Origin: JABDDM01 sp038240295
Lineage (GTDB): Bacteria; Bacteroidota; Ignavibacteria; Palsa-1295
Length of the DNA: 64,000 bases
Reading direction: 5' to 3'
Assembly (NCBI GenBank): GCA_038240295.1
Contig: JBBSDW010000001.1
Coordinates: 1-64,000, forward strand
The translations under genes and the position numbers were made by a program. The notes below the pieces were generated by a model. The model made no database searches. It worked only from the letters and a program-made list of their open reading frames with translations, and had not been told where the DNA came from. This document shows, piece by piece, positions 28,773 to 39,501 of this stretch; positions within the stretch are counted from its first letter, which is position 1, and every line of letters starts with the position of its first letter.

Positions 28773-29178
28773 CCGCGGTTTTCCGCAATCCCATCTTTAG
28801 GCCGCGCCTCTTATGCAGCAATAGCCGGGGCTCAATCTCGCCCGAACCACACTACCCAATAAGTCACGTCAAGGAAAAGAATTACACCTCGAGCGGGAAA
28901 TATCTCAGCTTTATCGAGGTCTCTGACAAGGAAGTTAAATACGGTGCCGTTCCCATGACGCGTTGAAGCTCGTACAGAATGAAGAAAAGGCTGTCTCGTT
29001 TCTAACCAGTTTCCCCAAGAAGTCGAAATATTTCGTCGAAACGACCAAAATCCTGCCTACGTAACACACCACGTGGGGATTAGTGGGCGATGAAATAGTA
29101 AAAGTGTGCAAAAATAGGATGCAGGAGAGCAAAATTAGACAAAATAATTGCCGTTTTTGGAAATAAAGTGACACTTCG

Positions 29179-29210
29179 TTTGTAATTCGTTTAAGATTGT
29201 ACTAAGTTTG
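29179..29210 (+). promoter_or_regulatory. Bacteroidota-type promoter for the NtrC-family regulator
   Basis: TTTG at 29179-29182 and TAAGTTTG at 29203-29210 are 20 bases apart, matching the -33 TTTG and -7 TAnnTTTG elements recognised by the Bacteroidota primary sigma factor. Transcription would start near 29217, giving a leader of at least 180 bases before the regulator gene. Confidence 0.55.
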
Positions 29211-29399
29211 TACGTATGCGGAGGGAATAACTACACCTTTACTTCAATGCGGTTCTGTAGTCGTTCTCTTAATTTAATGATTGGGGTCGTGATCGTTCTC
29301 CAAAAACGGTTATGACGACTCCTGACAAAGCGCCTCTGGGAAAGGTGGGTTGCCAGGTTTGCCAATGATGTGTTTACATGCTGCTCTTAATGCGATGCT

Positions 29400-30983
29400 A
29401 TGCTAACGGTAACCAAACCATATGTTGCCTCGAAAGGCAATTCCGAAATCGGCCACCTGAGCCGGTCACTTAATGCTATGTCCGAGATGAATCCATCGGG
29501 TCCTGAGCTTCCGACTACCTTCTATCCGATGGAAGATGGCCCAGACGCACCGATTCTTATTGTGGATGATGAGCCCTTCGTTGCGGATCTCATCCACCAC
29601 TGGGTACAAAATGTCTGGGATTATCCTGCAATTGTTGCTCATACAGGGGAAGAAGCGATCATCCAGATGCGCGAGCGGAATCCACGTCTTGTATTGCTCG
29701 ACATCAACTTGCCCGACATCAACGGCATCGATGTACTTCGCGCGATCAAGAGTGCGAACGCGCATCTGCCGGTTGTAATGATCAGCGCGCAGGAGAGTGT
29801 CGCCACGGCGGTCGAAGCGCTCAAGGCGGGGGCCTATGACTATCTGACCAAACCGATCGATACCGAGCGGCTGCAGATCATCATTCGAAACGCTGTCACA
29901 GCCTACAGCTACCAACAGAAATTAAAGAACCTGCAAGCCGAGCTCAACAATCGCTACGACTTCAGCAATATCGTCTCGGCCGATCCCTTGATGCATGATC
30001 TCTTCAAGCTCATGCGAAAGGCGGTCAATAGCGATATCACGGTTTGCATTCTCGGTGAATCGGGAACGGGCAAAGAGCTCGTCGCCCGCGCTCTGCACGC
30101 AAACGGATCGAGAAAAGACAAAGCATTCCAGGTGGTTAATTGTGCTGCCATTCCTCACGAGCTGCTCGAATCCGAACTCTTCGGACATGAGCGTGGAAGC
30201 TTCACCGGTGCGATCGGCAGAAAGATCGGCAAGTTCGAGGCAGCACATGGCGGGACGCTCTTCCTCGATGAAATTGGCGATATGGAGCTCACGCTTCAGG
30301 TAAAACTCTTACGCGCCATTCAGCAGCGAGAGTTCGAACGAGTGGGCGGCACTGAAACCGTTCGCGTCGATGTCCGAATCGTCTGTGCAACGAACGCCGA
30401 GCTTCGCGAGCTTATCCAGCAGCGCAAATTCCGCGAAGACCTTTATTATCGAATCTCTACTTTCCCGATCTTGCTTCCACCGCTTCGCGATCGCAAAGGC
30501 GATGTGTTGTTGCTCGCCGAGACATTCCTTCGCCGCTTCAGCGAGCGGCAGGGACGGGAGATCACGAAGATCCATCCGCTTGCGATACAGGCGATGATGG
30601 CTTATAACTGGCCCGGAAATATTCGTGAACTCGAAAGCACGATCGAACGCGCGGTGCTTATCTGCGACAAAGATGAAGTGCTCTTAAGCGATCTGCCGAT
30701 CCCAATTCGGGAATGTGCGGAGGTCAATTCGCAAGCAGCGCCGATGTACGAACTTGAGGATTACTTCGATGCCGAGCAGAACCGCGTCGTGCTTCCGCTC
30801 GAACAGTTGAAGCAGCTCGCGATCAAGCATGCACTCGATGCCTGCGACGGAAATATTTCCGAGGCATCGGTCAAGCTCGACATCTCCAGATCGACGATGT
30901 ACCGATTGCTCGAGATCTACAACATACGCACCGAGAATGGCGTCGCTCACGCATCGCATTCGGCAGCAGTTGCGGTCGGTTAA
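29400..30983 (+). CDS. NtrC-family sigma-54-dependent response regulator
   Basis: 527 residues. Receiver domain (about 51-165) with ILIVDDEP, phospho-acceptor in [13 protein letters not shown] (near 100) and the KP of YLTKPID. AAA+ sigma-54 activator domain: Walker A GESGTGKE (near 218), sigma-54 contact loop [11 protein letters not shown] (GSFTGA instead of GAFTGA, a known variant), and Walker [13 protein letters not shown] Fis-type helix-turn-helix ends it ([20 protein letters not shown]). No histidine kinase gene is nearby, so its partner is elsewhere. The N-terminal 27 residues are unlike the family; ATG 29478 is an alternative start. A terminator follows directly. Confidence 0.93.
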   Translation: MLTVTKPYVASKGNSEIGHLSRSLNAMSEMNPSGPELPTTFYPMEDGPDAPILIVDDEPFVADLIHHWVQNVWDYPAIVAHTGEEAIIQMRERNPRLVLLDINLPDINGIDVLRAIKSANAHLPVVMISAQESVATAVEALKAGAYDYLTKPIDTERLQIIIRNAVTAYSYQQKLKNLQAELNNRYDFSNIVSADPLMHDLFKLMRKAVNSDITVCILGESGTGKELVARALHANGSRKDKAFQVVNCAAIPHELLESELFGHERGSFTGAIGRKIGKFEAAHGGTLFLDEIGDMELTLQVKLLRAIQQREFERVGGTETVRVDVRIVCATNAELRELIQQRKFREDLYYRISTFPILLPPLRDRKGDVLLLAETFLRRFSERQGREITKIHPLAIQAMMAYNWPGNIRELESTIERAVLICDKDEVLLSDLPIPIRECAEVNSQAAPMYELEDYFDAEQNRVVLPLEQLKQLAIKHALDACDGNISEASVKLDISRSTMYRLLEIYNIRTENGVAHASHSAAVAVG

Positions 30984-31000
30984 GATAACGAAATCGAATT

Positions 31001-31037
31001 AAAAAAACGGAAGGCTCGATCGCCTTCCGTTTTTTTT
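31001..31037. terminator. Bidirectional Rho-independent terminator
   Basis: Perfect stem acggaaggc/gccttccgt with a run of seven A before it and eight T after it, so it can stop transcripts from both the regulator (plus) and the arylsulfotransferase gene (minus), which converge here. Confidence 0.9.
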
Positions 31038-31073
31038 GCCTTCCACTTTTTTGATCGTAAAACGAGAGCGTCG

Positions 31074-32915
31074 TTACTTGACAAGCATCATCTGCTCGGA
31101 GTGCACACCCGAATCGGTCTGGATCCGGCATGTATAGGAACCGCTCGAAAGCGCGCTTGCATCGAAGCGAACCTGGTGAGCACCTTCCGTTCGCAGCCCG
31201 TTCTCGAGTGTCTCGACTAAGCTTCCCATCATGTCATAGACCGCGAGCGTTACATGTGTGGGATGCGAAAGCGTATAGCTAATTGTGGTGGATGGATTGA
31301 AGGGATTCGGATAATTCTGTTGTAAGCTGAAGCTCTCTGGCAGTGCTTGAGCCACTGCGGCAGTCTTCGGATCCCAGCTGAATCGGAATGCGCGATAACT
31401 GCTGTTCGGAGTCTGGATCGTTAGTTCATATGCGATCGAACCATCGGGATGTACTTCTGTGAGCAGAGGCGCACTCGTCGCCAGTCCCCAGCTTACGAGT
31501 GTGTTGCCGTTCGGAAGGCGCTCGACATTACCCATCGCTGCCGTTTGGATTTCTGGAGTGTGATGATACTGCCAAACAAGATCGCAGGTTTTTGCCTGCT
31601 CATCAACGCGGTATTCGAGGGCCCGCGAATTCGGGACTGGATGGTAATTGCCATTGTCGAAGATGGTGATCGTACCGGCGGGAGTTCTGCGTACGGCATG
31701 TTGATGCGAGAATCCGAGCGTGTCGTTCAGGAATTTAAACTGATTATGCTGGCCGCCCATGCGCCAGATCATTGCGCCGGTTTCGCGATCGATCTTCGTG
31801 ATTTCATCCAGATGCCGCGAAGAAAGGATCAAGTTACCATCGGTATCCTGCATGATCGAGTTTGCATGGACGTAATCGAGATACTTGAGCGTGAAATTTT
31901 CGTGTACCGCATCCTCAAAATTAAAGTTATCGAAACTGCTCCACTGAAAGACAACATCCTTGCTTTTATCGATCTCCTGGATGACAGCTCCGATGACCTG
32001 CGCTTGCGGATTTCCACCTTTGACAAAACTGCTCAGGTCGCGTTGCTCGGTATCGCAGGCAATTAGCAATGCGTGACCATTCGGCATCAGCCAGCAATCG
32101 TGCAGGTCCGTAACAAGACCGGCACCGCACATGAAGCTATCGACAACGGCATAGTTGCTGTCAAGGCCATAGAACAAGTGCCGCCCTTCGTCGTAATAGG
32201 TCATCAATCCTGTCGGCTGAACCTTAAAATCGACGGCGTTATTCTGCAAGCGCTTGTACCAGAACGGTGTCGCGTCGTTGTTTAGAATCATGAGATAAGG
32301 CGTAACCGTCGATTTATAGTAGGTCGCTTCAAAACTTGCGACAAAGATTCGTCCCGCCGAGGTTGTTGCGCCCTGAGTTGCCTCCAACACTGGGAAATCG
32401 GAAGGGAGCGAAGCTGCAGATATTTTACCACCCCCGCCCTGTTCAGGACTCAACGCATATACCGGGTCGCTTCCGGGCTGATCTGCGGCGCCTCCTCCTT
32501 CGGATATGATCAGCTTTTTGCGGCTGATCGTAAAACTCCATGCAAAGCCTCCAAGCGATTGTCCATGAATGGTCTTAAGACCCGCTGAGACCCTGACCAA
32601 TACCCGTTCGCCGCCTGCAAAGACTGTGGTACTCTTGACGATGATAGTCCGGCCATCGTCCGAAAGCCTTGCCGAAACTGCATGAAATTTAGAGATCGAT
32701 CCTGTCACCGTAAACATATCTGGATCGACACTTACGGCACTAAGCGAATCGCCGGGCTTGATAATGATGCTCGTTTGAGGCGAGACGAAGATCGAGCCAT
32801 TTCGAGGATGCACATACTTTGGCGACAACGGGCTCGCCGCGTGAGACGAGAATGGGGCAAGACAAAAACATGCGATCGCGACGATCGCAGAAACCATGCG
32901 AAAAGAAGGATTCAT
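31074..32915 (-). CDS. Arylsulfotransferase-like protein with Ig-like domain and T9SS tail
   Basis: About 613 residues from the ATG at 32915, which opens a signal peptide (SAIVAIACFCLAPFSSHA); the frame extends 28 residues further upstream without sense. Residues about 25-125 resemble a bacterial Ig-like (Big_5) domain. The core matches arylsulfate sulfotransferases (ASST, PF05935): DLHDCWLMPNGHALLI, YVHANSIMQDTDGNLILSSR, FSHQHAVRR and ERLPNGNTLVSWG, including the His-rich propeller-centre motifs. A sorting domain starting QQNYPNPFNPSTTISY ends it, so it is surface-secreted. It would transfer sulfate between phenols; the acceptor is unknown. Confidence 0.88.
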   Translation of the reverse strand: MNPSFRMVSAIVAIACFCLAPFSSHAASPLSPKYVHPRNGSIFVSPQTSIIIKPGDSLSAVSVDPDMFTVTGSISKFHAVSARLSDDGRTIIVKSTTVFAGGERVLVRVSAGLKTIHGQSLGGFAWSFTISRKKLIISEGGGAADQPGSDPVYALSPEQGGGGKISAASLPSDFPVLEATQGATTSAGRIFVASFEATYYKSTVTPYLMILNNDATPFWYKRLQNNAVDFKVQPTGLMTYYDEGRHLFYGLDSNYAVVDSFMCGAGLVTDLHDCWLMPNGHALLIACDTEQRDLSSFVKGGNPQAQVIGAVIQEIDKSKDVVFQWSSFDNFNFEDAVHENFTLKYLDYVHANSIMQDTDGNLILSSRHLDEITKIDRETGAMIWRMGGQHNQFKFLNDTLGFSHQHAVRRTPAGTITIFDNGNYHPVPNSRALEYRVDEQAKTCDLVWQYHHTPEIQTAAMGNVERLPNGNTLVSWGLATSAPLLTEVHPDGSIAYELTIQTPNSSYRAFRFSWDPKTAAVAQALPESFSLQQNYPNPFNPSTTISYTLSHPTHVTLAVYDMMGSLVETLENGLRTEGAHQVRFDASALSSGSYTCRIQTDSGVHSEQMMLVK

Positions 32916-33043
32916 GACAGAGCGAGAATTAGAAAAACAACCGAGAGCAGAAAGAGGGGGTAACCCTCCCATGTTAGAGACACTGAATCGGAGGCCCATG
33001 TGACACAGACACCGCTTTTTCTTCTGTTCCGAGATTAAAATTG

Positions 33044-33343
33044 TTATGGGTGCGGATGCGTGATCCAGCCCCTTGTGTAGTAGTCGGCAAACGTGAAACT
33101 GACCATGATGAAGAACCAGAAGACACCGGCGAAAATGATAAGTTTTGTCAGCCTTGAAGAGTATTTTACGTGCATGAAAAAGAGCACGACGAGACTCGCC
33201 TTCACAAGTGCGATCGCGAGAGCTACGACGATGTTAAATGGTCCAAGGTCCTGAAACGCGATGAACGTCGTAAGCGCAGTCAGACAGAGCAGCGCTCCGA
33301 AGACGCTGAAATAAATTTTGCGCGAAACGATGTGCTCTGACAT
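33044..33343 (-). CDS. Cytochrome c oxidase subunit IV
   Basis: 99 residues with three hydrophobic segments (LTALTTFIAFQDLGPFNIVV; ASLVVLFFMHVKYSSRLTKL; FAGVFWFFIMVSFTFADY), matching the short prokaryotic Cox4/CtaF-type subunit. It is the last gene of the caa3 oxidase operon, 9 bases after subunit III. It is thought to help assemble or stabilise the oxidase at the cytoplasmic membrane. Confidence 0.88.
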   Translation of the reverse strand: MSEHIVSRKIYFSVFGALLCLTALTTFIAFQDLGPFNIVVALAIALVKASLVVLFFMHVKYSSRLTKLIIFAGVFWFFIMVSFTFADYYTRGWITHPHP

Positions 33344-33352
33344 AGTTGCTTT

Positions 33353-34036
33353 TTAGTGGATCGGTGGTAAGTGACGATCGATCAGGTAGAGCAATGGAAA
33401 CAGGAATATCCAAATCACGTCGACAAAGTGCCAGTACAATCCCACAAGTTCGACTGGCGCGTGATACTCGGGGGAGAATCTTCCCTTCGCTGCCTTCACG
33501 AGTATCCATGTCATGAGGCCAAGCCCGATGATCATGTGTATCGCATGGATCCCGGTCATCACAAAATAGAAGTAAACGAACATCTCAACCTTGCCGGCGA
33601 AGGGTCCGTGATACTGAAAATCGAGGCCAGGGATCAGGTGCTCATCCCATTTATGGATGTACTCGGTGAACTTGATGCCCAGGAAGGTCATGCCCAGCAG
33701 CATCGTCAAGGCGACAAAAATGATGATGAGCTTTTTATCCTTGCGTGCCTGGGCCGACCACACTGCGAGCGCCATTGTAAGCGACGAGCAGATGAGGACG
33801 CCAGTATTGATCGTGCCGAGTTCCACGTTCAGGAATCCGCTGCCGATCGCGAACGCCTCCGGATTCATCGAGCGATAGAGACTATAGGCCATAAAGAGCA
33901 CACCGAAGAACATGATCTCGGTTACGAGAAATGTCCACATCCCAAGCGAACCCGCCTCGCGCTGTTGCTCGAGGTCTTCGAAGTGATGGGCCAATGCGGC
34001 GTGCGCGCCTTTTTTATGTGTTGCTTCTGTTGACAA
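33353..34036 (-). CDS. ctaE: Cytochrome c oxidase subunit III
   Basis: 227 residues with about five to seven membrane helices and the family pattern [20 protein letters not shown] near residue 33, then [20 protein letters not shown] and the terminal [17 protein letters not shown]. The frame opens at TTG (34036); no ATG lies before the first membrane helix, so TTG is likely the real start. Subunit III supports proton pumping and stability of the oxidase. Lies 72 bases after the subunit I gene. Confidence 0.93.
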   Translation of the reverse strand: MSTEATHKKGAHAALAHHFEDLEQQREAGSLGMWTFLVTEIMFFGVLFMAYSLYRSMNPEAFAIGSGFLNVELGTINTGVLICSSLTMALAVWSAQARKDKKLIIIFVALTMLLGMTFLGIKFTEYIHKWDEHLIPGLDFQYHGPFAGKVEMFVYFYFVMTGIHAIHMIIGLGLMTWILVKAAKGRFSPEYHAPVELVGLYWHFVDVIWIFLFPLLYLIDRHLPPIH

Positions 34037-34108
34037 TGTCGATTACCGATGTGGGGTACGCTTTAGCTTGCCCCAATCAATCTTTCAAATAGCTGTTCTG
34101 TAAATCCA

Positions 34109-35776
34109 CTACCCGGCTCGATCATCCACCGAAACTTTCCCAATGATCTCAAGCTCTTCACGCGGCGCAAATTCGTATGCTTCCCACGTGACGTGCGGAG
34201 TCTCAAGAAAATTCTCAACCGGCGGCGGCGAGCTTGTGCGCCACTCCAACCCTGCAGCCCCCCACGGATTTGGCGGAGCGATCTTTCCGTATCGCATCGA
34301 CCAGATCAAGTAGACCATCGGGATAAGTACGCCAATTCCCAGGATCGATGCACCGGCAGTGCTCAGCACGTGCAGCACCTGAAACTCAGGCGGATACATG
34401 TGATAGCGCCGCGGCATTCCAAGATAGCCGAGCAAAAATTGAGGAAAGAATGTCAGGTTGAACCCAACAAAGATGATCAATGCTGCGATCTTCGCCCACA
34501 GCTCAGGATAGAGTCTGCCGGTAATCTTTGGCCACCAAAAATGCAACCCGCCAAGATAGGCCATGAGCGTTACTCCCACCATCACGTAATGGAAATGCGC
34601 GACGATGAAATAGGTATCGGTCACATGTACATCGACGCCAAGCGCAGCAACGAATAGTCCTGTCATGCCGCCAATCATGAACAGTCCGATGAAGGCGATG
34701 GCATAGAGCATCGGAGTCTGCCAGGAGATCGAGCCTTTATAGAGCGTTGCCGTCCAGTTAAACACTTTGACCGCAGATGGGATCGCGACCGCATAGCTGA
34801 GGAAGCTAAAGATCATACCGGCATACACCGATTGACCGGATACAAACATGTGATGTCCCCAGACCAAAAATCCGAAGACAGCTATAGCAATCGAAGAGAA
34901 CGCTACGAACTTATAGCCAAAAATATTTTTCTTCGACATGTTCGCGATCAACTCTGAGATCACGCCCATCCCTGGCAGCACCATGATGTAAACTGCTGGG
35001 TGCGAATAGAACCAGAACAGATGCTGGAAGAGTACCGGATCACCGCCAAGCGCGGGATCGAAAATCCCGACATGGAATGTCCGCTCGATCGCAAGCAAGG
35101 CCACGGTGATCGCGAGCACGGGTGTGCCCAGGATGAAAATGATGCTCGTAGCATAGAGTGACCAGATAAAAAGTGGCAGTCGAAACCACGTCATACCAGG
35201 TGCGCGCATCGTGTGGATCGTCACGATGAAGTTGAGTCCCGTCAGGATCGAGCTAAAGCCGGTGATGAAAATGCCCAGGCCAGCCGCAGTGACGTAGGTG
35301 TTTGAGAATGTCGTGCTGTACGGGGTGTAGAAGGTCCATCCCGTGTCGACGCCTCCAGATAGAATTGCGTAGAGCGTGAAGAGCGCTCCAAGAATATAAA
35401 TGTACCAGCTCGCAAGATTGAGTCTTGGAAAGGCAAGATCCTTCGCGCCGATCATGATCGGGATCAGGAAATTTCCGAGCACGGCCGGAATGCCGGGAAT
35501 CAAAAAGAAGAAGACCATCACGATGCCGTGCATCGTGAACAGCTTGTTATAATTATCGGCCGAGAATAGATCGCCAGCCGGCGTAAGCAGGTTTAAGCGA
35601 ATGAGCAGCGCAAAGACGCCTCCAAGGAGGAAGAAAAAACTTACCGATGCAAGATACAGAAGCGCGATTCGTTTATGATCCCTCGTCAGCAGCCACGACT
35701 TTACGCCATAGCTGTGATTGAGATAATTCGTTCGAACGCGCTCCCGGTGATCGGTTGGCGGTGATGCAATACTCAT
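34109..35776 (-). CDS. ctaD: Cytochrome c oxidase subunit I
   Basis: 555 residues with about twelve membrane helices, the catalytic core of a haem-copper oxidase that reduces O2 to water and pumps protons. Haem a ligand region [20 protein letters not shown], the CuB/cross-linked His-Tyr motif [17 protein letters not shown], and the two-His pair in [10 protein letters not shown] are visible; the glutamate of the D-channel-type (type A1) site is not obvious since the motif reads SHPAVY. Located in the operon directly after subunit II. Confidence 0.97.
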   Translation of the reverse strand: MSIASPPTDHRERVRTNYLNHSYGVKSWLLTRDHKRIALLYLASVSFFFLLGGVFALLIRLNLLTPAGDLFSADNYNKLFTMHGIVMVFFFLIPGIPAVLGNFLIPIMIGAKDLAFPRLNLASWYIYILGALFTLYAILSGGVDTGWTFYTPYSTTFSNTYVTAAGLGIFITGFSSILTGLNFIVTIHTMRAPGMTWFRLPLFIWSLYATSIIFILGTPVLAITVALLAIERTFHVGIFDPALGGDPVLFQHLFWFYSHPAVYIMVLPGMGVISELIANMSKKNIFGYKFVAFSSIAIAVFGFLVWGHHMFVSGQSVYAGMIFSFLSYAVAIPSAVKVFNWTATLYKGSISWQTPMLYAIAFIGLFMIGGMTGLFVAALGVDVHVTDTYFIVAHFHYVMVGVTLMAYLGGLHFWWPKITGRLYPELWAKIAALIIFVGFNLTFFPQFLLGYLGMPRRYHMYPPEFQVLHVLSTAGASILGIGVLIPMVYLIWSMRYGKIAPPNPWGAAGLEWRTSSPPPVENFLETPHVTWEAYEFAPREELEIIGKVSVDDRAG

Positions 35777-35805
35777 ACGTAGTTCAAAATCTTTCGCATG
35801 TGCTT

Positions 35806-36810
35806 CTACTTCTTCCCAACGTTTGTGGTGTCAATCGGCACCGGATTTTCTGTCGGCCCTCCCGTCGTGGGTTGCTGCGGAGCCAAAGACTTGAGATAGG
35901 CCAGCACCTGGATCAGTTGCTCTTCGCTGATCCGTCCCTGAAAGCTCGGCATGATCGGCTGGTAACCTGCAACGATCTGTGAGCCTGGGCTCAGGATCGA
36001 CTGGCGAATGTAATTGTCGTCGACCAATACTTTTTCGCCCGTAGTCAACTGCTGCTGTTTTCCATACAACCCTTCGAGCACAGGTCCACGGCCGCTGCCA
36101 TCAGACTTGTGACAGGTAATGCAGCCAAAATCGGTAAAGAGCTTCTCTCCTTTTTGTGTGAGTGTTCCCTCGGTCGCGCCTCCGTTAAGCCACTTCGCAT
36201 ATTCTTTCGGCTCCATCACGTAGATCGTCCCGATCATTGCTGCATGATTGGTCCCGCAATATTCTGCGCAGAAAAGATGATAGGCCCCGGGCTTCGTCGC
36301 TTCGAACCACATTTGTTCATAGCGATTCGGACCCGGCACGACATCCTGCTTCATTCGAAATGCAGGAACAAAAAAGCTATGGATCACATCCTCGCTCGCC
36401 ATAGTAAGGCGGATACGTTTGCCGAGCGGGATGTGCAGTTCATTGATCTCACGCTGACCTTCGGGGTGCTGGAATTTCCACATCCACTGTTTGCCGACGA
36501 CATAGATATCGCTTGCATTTTCCGGAATCCGATATTGCGCGAAAAAGACGCTTGCACCCCAGAAGAACATGACCATCGCGAGACAGAATGGGATGATCGT
36601 CCAAAGTAACTCGAGCTTGATCGAGCCGGCGATCGGTTTCGGAATCGTATGTTCGGAGCGTCTTCTATATTTTACAAAAAAGAAGAGCAGCGTGGACGAA
36701 ATAAGTACGGTAAAAAAGATCGTCGTCGCCACGAGGAACGCGTAGAGATTGTCGACGCGAGATGCGACGGTCGAAGCCTGCTCCGGCATGAATGGCAACC
36801 ACGTTCCCAT
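35806..36810 (-). CDS. ctaC: Cytochrome c oxidase subunit II with fused cytochrome c domain (caa3 type)
   Basis: 334 residues. Two membrane helices near the N-terminus ([38 protein letters not shown]), a cupredoxin domain with the CuA site ([12 protein letters not shown] near 183), then a C-terminal cytochrome c domain with one haem site CITCH (near 230) and a Met ligand candidate in QPIMPSFQG. The fused haem makes this a caa3-type oxidase that can take electrons directly from a donor complex. It follows SCO by 4 bases; SCO would insert copper into CuA. Confidence 0.96.
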   Translation of the reverse strand: MGTWLPFMPEQASTVASRVDNLYAFLVATTIFFTVLISSTLLFFFVKYRRRSEHTIPKPIAGSIKLELLWTIIPFCLAMVMFFWGASVFFAQYRIPENASDIYVVGKQWMWKFQHPEGQREINELHIPLGKRIRLTMASEDVIHSFFVPAFRMKQDVVPGPNRYEQMWFEATKPGAYHLFCAEYCGTNHAAMIGTIYVMEPKEYAKWLNGGATEGTLTQKGEKLFTDFGCITCHKSDGSGRGPVLEGLYGKQQQLTTGEKVLVDDNYIRQSILSPGSQIVAGYQPIMPSFQGRISEEQLIQVLAYLKSLAPQQPTTGGPTENPVPIDTTNVGKK

Positions 36811-36813
36811 GCG

Positions 36814-37731
36814 CTATTGGATTACTCCTGTATTTACCGGATGCCTGCCCGGTGATGTGACAACGCCTGTGCCTTCCAACTGATATGCGAGCAACCGCTT
36901 TTTACGAATCGAACGGAGCACAATGAAAAGCATACCGAGTGCCAGCAGAGTCGCCGCGCCACTAAAGCGGATCAGACTAACGATCGTCGCTCCATTCTTC
37001 GAACGCATTGGATCGTAATGATAGCAAAAGAGTAAAAACTGATCGGTCAGCGTACCAATTCGTGCGTTCGAAGCCTCCATCAGCGCGTACTTTAGTTCTT
37101 TCGGCGCATACTCGATTCCGAAGAAATACTTGGAGATCTTTCCTTCCGGAGTCGTAAGGATAACGCCCGAAGCGTGCGCGTATTGCTGGGAGACCGAATC
37201 ATACACGTATCGAAATCCCGCAGCGCGTGTGACTGCGCCGATCGCTGCGCTATCGCCCGACAGAAAATGCCAACCAGCTTCAGTGCCAGCACGATGATAC
37301 CGGTTTACATAGTTCTTCTTCTTCGCCGCAGCGAGTTGGAATGAATCCTTCGGATTGAAGCTGATAGCGATCACATCGAAATCTTTTCCTGCATTGAGAT
37401 CGAGTGGGAGGAGCCCAGCGGTAAGTCCATTGAGCACTTCCGTGCACAGCATTGGACACTCGAAATATACAAACGCAAGCAGCACTGGGCGCTTACCGAA
37501 GAGATCGCCGAGCTTGATCTGCTTGCCCGTTTCATTGGTGAAGGTCACAGACATCGGAAGCTGCTGATCGAGATGTTGATCGATCCCGACATTGCTCAGT
37601 AACTTAGGCGTGGTGTTCTCGCCGGCGGGACGCGATGTGAGATCGGGGCCGCCTTTCCACATTCGTGGCTGCTGCGCGTGGACGCGTGTTGCGCAAACGA
37701 TAAGTAAAAACGCGATCAAGAATTTTTTCAT
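36814..37731 (-). CDS. SCO1/SenC-family copper chaperone
   Basis: About 305 residues from ATG 37731 (signal peptide KKFLIAFLLIVCATRVHA); the in-frame ATG at 37749 would overlap the upstream gene. Thioredoxin-like fold with the copper-binding pair ECPMLCTEV (CxxxC) and the conserved late His in YAHASGVILTTPEGKISKYF. An extra C-terminal membrane helix (GAATLLALGMLFIVL) suggests it is anchored at both ends or processed. Placed between ACIII and oxidase genes, it probably metallates CuA of subunit II. Confidence 0.92.
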   Translation of the reverse strand: MKKFLIAFLLIVCATRVHAQQPRMWKGGPDLTSRPAGENTTPKLLSNVGIDQHLDQQLPMSVTFTNETGKQIKLGDLFGKRPVLLAFVYFECPMLCTEVLNGLTAGLLPLDLNAGKDFDVIAISFNPKDSFQLAAAKKKNYVNRYHRAGTEAGWHFLSGDSAAIGAVTRAAGFRYVYDSVSQQYAHASGVILTTPEGKISKYFFGIEYAPKELKYALMEASNARIGTLTDQFLLFCYHYDPMRSKNGATIVSLIRFSGAATLLALGMLFIVLRSIRKKRLLAYQLEGTGVVTSPGRHPVNTGVIQ

Positions 37732-37733
37732 GG

Positions 37734-38285
37734 TCAGTGATCCCTCCATTCAAGCGATCTACCTGCGCTCATCGAACTCGGAATGAGCACGCCTTGCTCA
37801 TTTTGCAGCGTGATCGAATCAATCGTGCGTGATGGAATGGTTTGACGAAGCAGCATTGCCTTTGCGCTATCGATCGGCAAATGGATAATGCCGCTTGATC
37901 GCTGTGCCCATCCATAGCTGTTCAACTCCCCGGTCTGCGATGCGTGAAAATCTTTCATTTCTTCTAATGGATGCTCAGCATGGCCTGGCGCAAGCTGAAG
38001 CCGCGGCTCAGGCGGAAGCTTATCGGCTGTCGTGCGTTCGATCGGCGTTAAACGGATCTCGCCGCGAAGTTCGCGGCTATAAAGATACTTGAACGTACCA
38101 TAGACAATCAAACCAACGAGTGCGAAACCAACCGTCAAGCCAATAACAAACTGAATGATGCCGCGAATATTGACGTCACTGTATTCGTGCGTGACATTCT
38201 GGTTGCGGATGAGCGCGACATCCGGTGTTTGATCGTCCGGATGTTGATGGAGCTTGCTCTGATCGTTTGGCATTTGTTCAGTCAA
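37734..38285 (-). CDS. ACIII-operon small membrane protein, unknown
   Basis: 183 residues: soluble acidic N-terminus, one membrane helix (about 43-65, IIQFVIGLTVGFALVGLIVY) and a C-terminal soluble part containing ELNSYGWAQ and GIIHLPIDSAKAMLL. This YGW...IPID-type motif recurs in small proteins between ACIII and oxidase genes in other phyla, by memory of such clusters. It sits 3-4 bases from both neighbours, so it is firmly in the operon. It may be an accessory or assembly subunit; unproven. Confidence 0.7.
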   Translation of the reverse strand: MTEQMPNDQSKLHQHPDDQTPDVALIRNQNVTHEYSDVNIRGIIQFVIGLTVGFALVGLIVYGTFKYLYSRELRGEIRLTPIERTTADKLPPEPRLQLAPGHAEHPLEEMKDFHASQTGELNSYGWAQRSSGIIHLPIDSAKAMLLRQTIPSRTIDSITLQNEQGVLIPSSMSAGRSLEWRDH

Positions 38286-38288
38286 GCT

Positions 38289-39494
38289 TTAATGAAAATG
38301 ATCGGTTGGCAGCAGCGACTGCGTAAGTTCTTCATCGTTCGCAGGCATAAGCGGCCGCCTTTGCAATTGCCAGCAGAAGTATGCGAAGACGAAGCCGCTC
38401 AGCGCCAGAGGCAGCGCGATATCCATCCAACTAATAAAGAAATGCCTGCGATGATACGCCGGTTCAACGTTCCAATACAGATCGACAAGACGCATCGCGA
38501 GCAGCCATGCGGCAACCCATACGAGCGATCGGCCCTTGCTCTTGATATCCCGTGACAATAATAAAAGGAAGGGCAACGCAAAGTGCGCAATGATAAGCAG
38601 AATGCCGACCGTCTGCCAGCCTCCCAGCGTGCGGGTCATGTACCACGGGATCTCATCTGGAAGATTTCCAGCCCAAATGATCAAAAATTGGGAGAAGGAG
38701 AAATACGCCCAGAGCATCACGAATGCGAAAAGCAATTTTCCGAGATCGCGCAAGTGGCTGCGAAGGATCACCGATCGCATTGGCTCGAACTGCATCAGGA
38801 GTACGAGCATCACCACCACGAACGATAGCGCGTTGATCAGTTGTCCGAGCATCACCACGAGTCCGTAGATCGTCGAGTACCATTCGGGATCGAGCGACAT
38901 CAGCCAGTCGAATGCGGAAAAGGTAACCGTGAGCACAAAGAGCAGCAGCCCGGGGCCGCTCAACCTGAGCGCTTTATTTGTCCAGGCAGGATTTGCCTGC
39001 TTATCCTGCTCCAAAGACCACTTATTCAGTAGCCTCGAAAGCAGATACCAGACTGCGAAATAAATAACAACGCGGATATAGAAGAATGGCACGTTAAGAT
39101 AAGGCGCCTTCGCAGTCAGCGACGCACTCGCTTTGACGACGTTCGGATCGGTCCAGGTGAATAGTTCTTTGAGTCCGATCGCGATCGGAATAAAGAGAAT
39201 AAAGAGGAGCGGGAATGTGCGAGTTGCGGCCTCGAGAATTCTTCGAATGACGAGGCCCCATGCACCGCCGGAGACATACTGAAGCATCAGAAGTCCAAGC
39301 GACGCAAGCGGGATCGCGAGCACGAACATGAAGGCAATGAGATACGAGTGCAAAAATTGCGCACGATCGACGAACAGACCGAGAATGGAGGCGACCATCC
39401 CGATCGCACCCACGAATAGACCGACACGCTGATAGCGCGCGATCTCCAGCGGAGGTGCGTATGAAACCGGAACAGATAAATTATTCGCGTTCAA
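38289..39494 (-). CDS. actF: Alternative complex III membrane subunit ActF
   Basis: 401 residues with about ten membrane helices and no haem motif. It corresponds to the second large membrane subunit of ACIII (NrfD/PsrC-like fold), which with ActC forms the quinol-oxidising and possibly proton-translocating membrane part. Segments such as LFTWTDPNVVKASASLTAKA and the buried acidic and His residues in FDWLMSLDPEWYSTIYGLVV fit this family. It follows ActE by 7 bases. Confidence 0.9.
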   Translation of the reverse strand: MNANNLSVPVSYAPPLEIARYQRVGLFVGAIGMVASILGLFVDRAQFLHSYLIAFMFVLAIPLASLGLLMLQYVSGGAWGLVIRRILEAATRTFPLLFILFIPIAIGLKELFTWTDPNVVKASASLTAKAPYLNVPFFYIRVVIYFAVWYLLSRLLNKWSLEQDKQANPAWTNKALRLSGPGLLLFVLTVTFSAFDWLMSLDPEWYSTIYGLVVMLGQLINALSFVVVMLVLLMQFEPMRSVILRSHLRDLGKLLFAFVMLWAYFSFSQFLIIWAGNLPDEIPWYMTRTLGGWQTVGILLIIAHFALPFLLLLSRDIKSKGRSLVWVAAWLLAMRLVDLYWNVEPAYHRRHFFISWMDIALPLALSGFVFAYFCWQLQRRPLMPANDEELTQSLLPTDHFH

Positions 39495-39501
39495 ACTTCT
39501 G

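Larger units (their letters stand above)
28661..29399. other. Long intergenic region between divergent regulators
   Basis: About 740 bases with no convincing gene on either strand. It separates the ECF sigma gene (minus) from the NtrC-type regulator (plus). It holds a strong hairpin at 28732-28772, a 12-base palindrome cgaaatatttcg at 29024-29035, and a Bacteroidota-like promoter at 29179-29210. The first part is GC-rich, the last part AT-rich. Confidence 0.6.

Noticed and set aside
28661..29399. tRNA or small RNA gene in the long gap
   Set aside because: No cloverleaf, CCA end or T-loop signature was found; only hairpins without further support.
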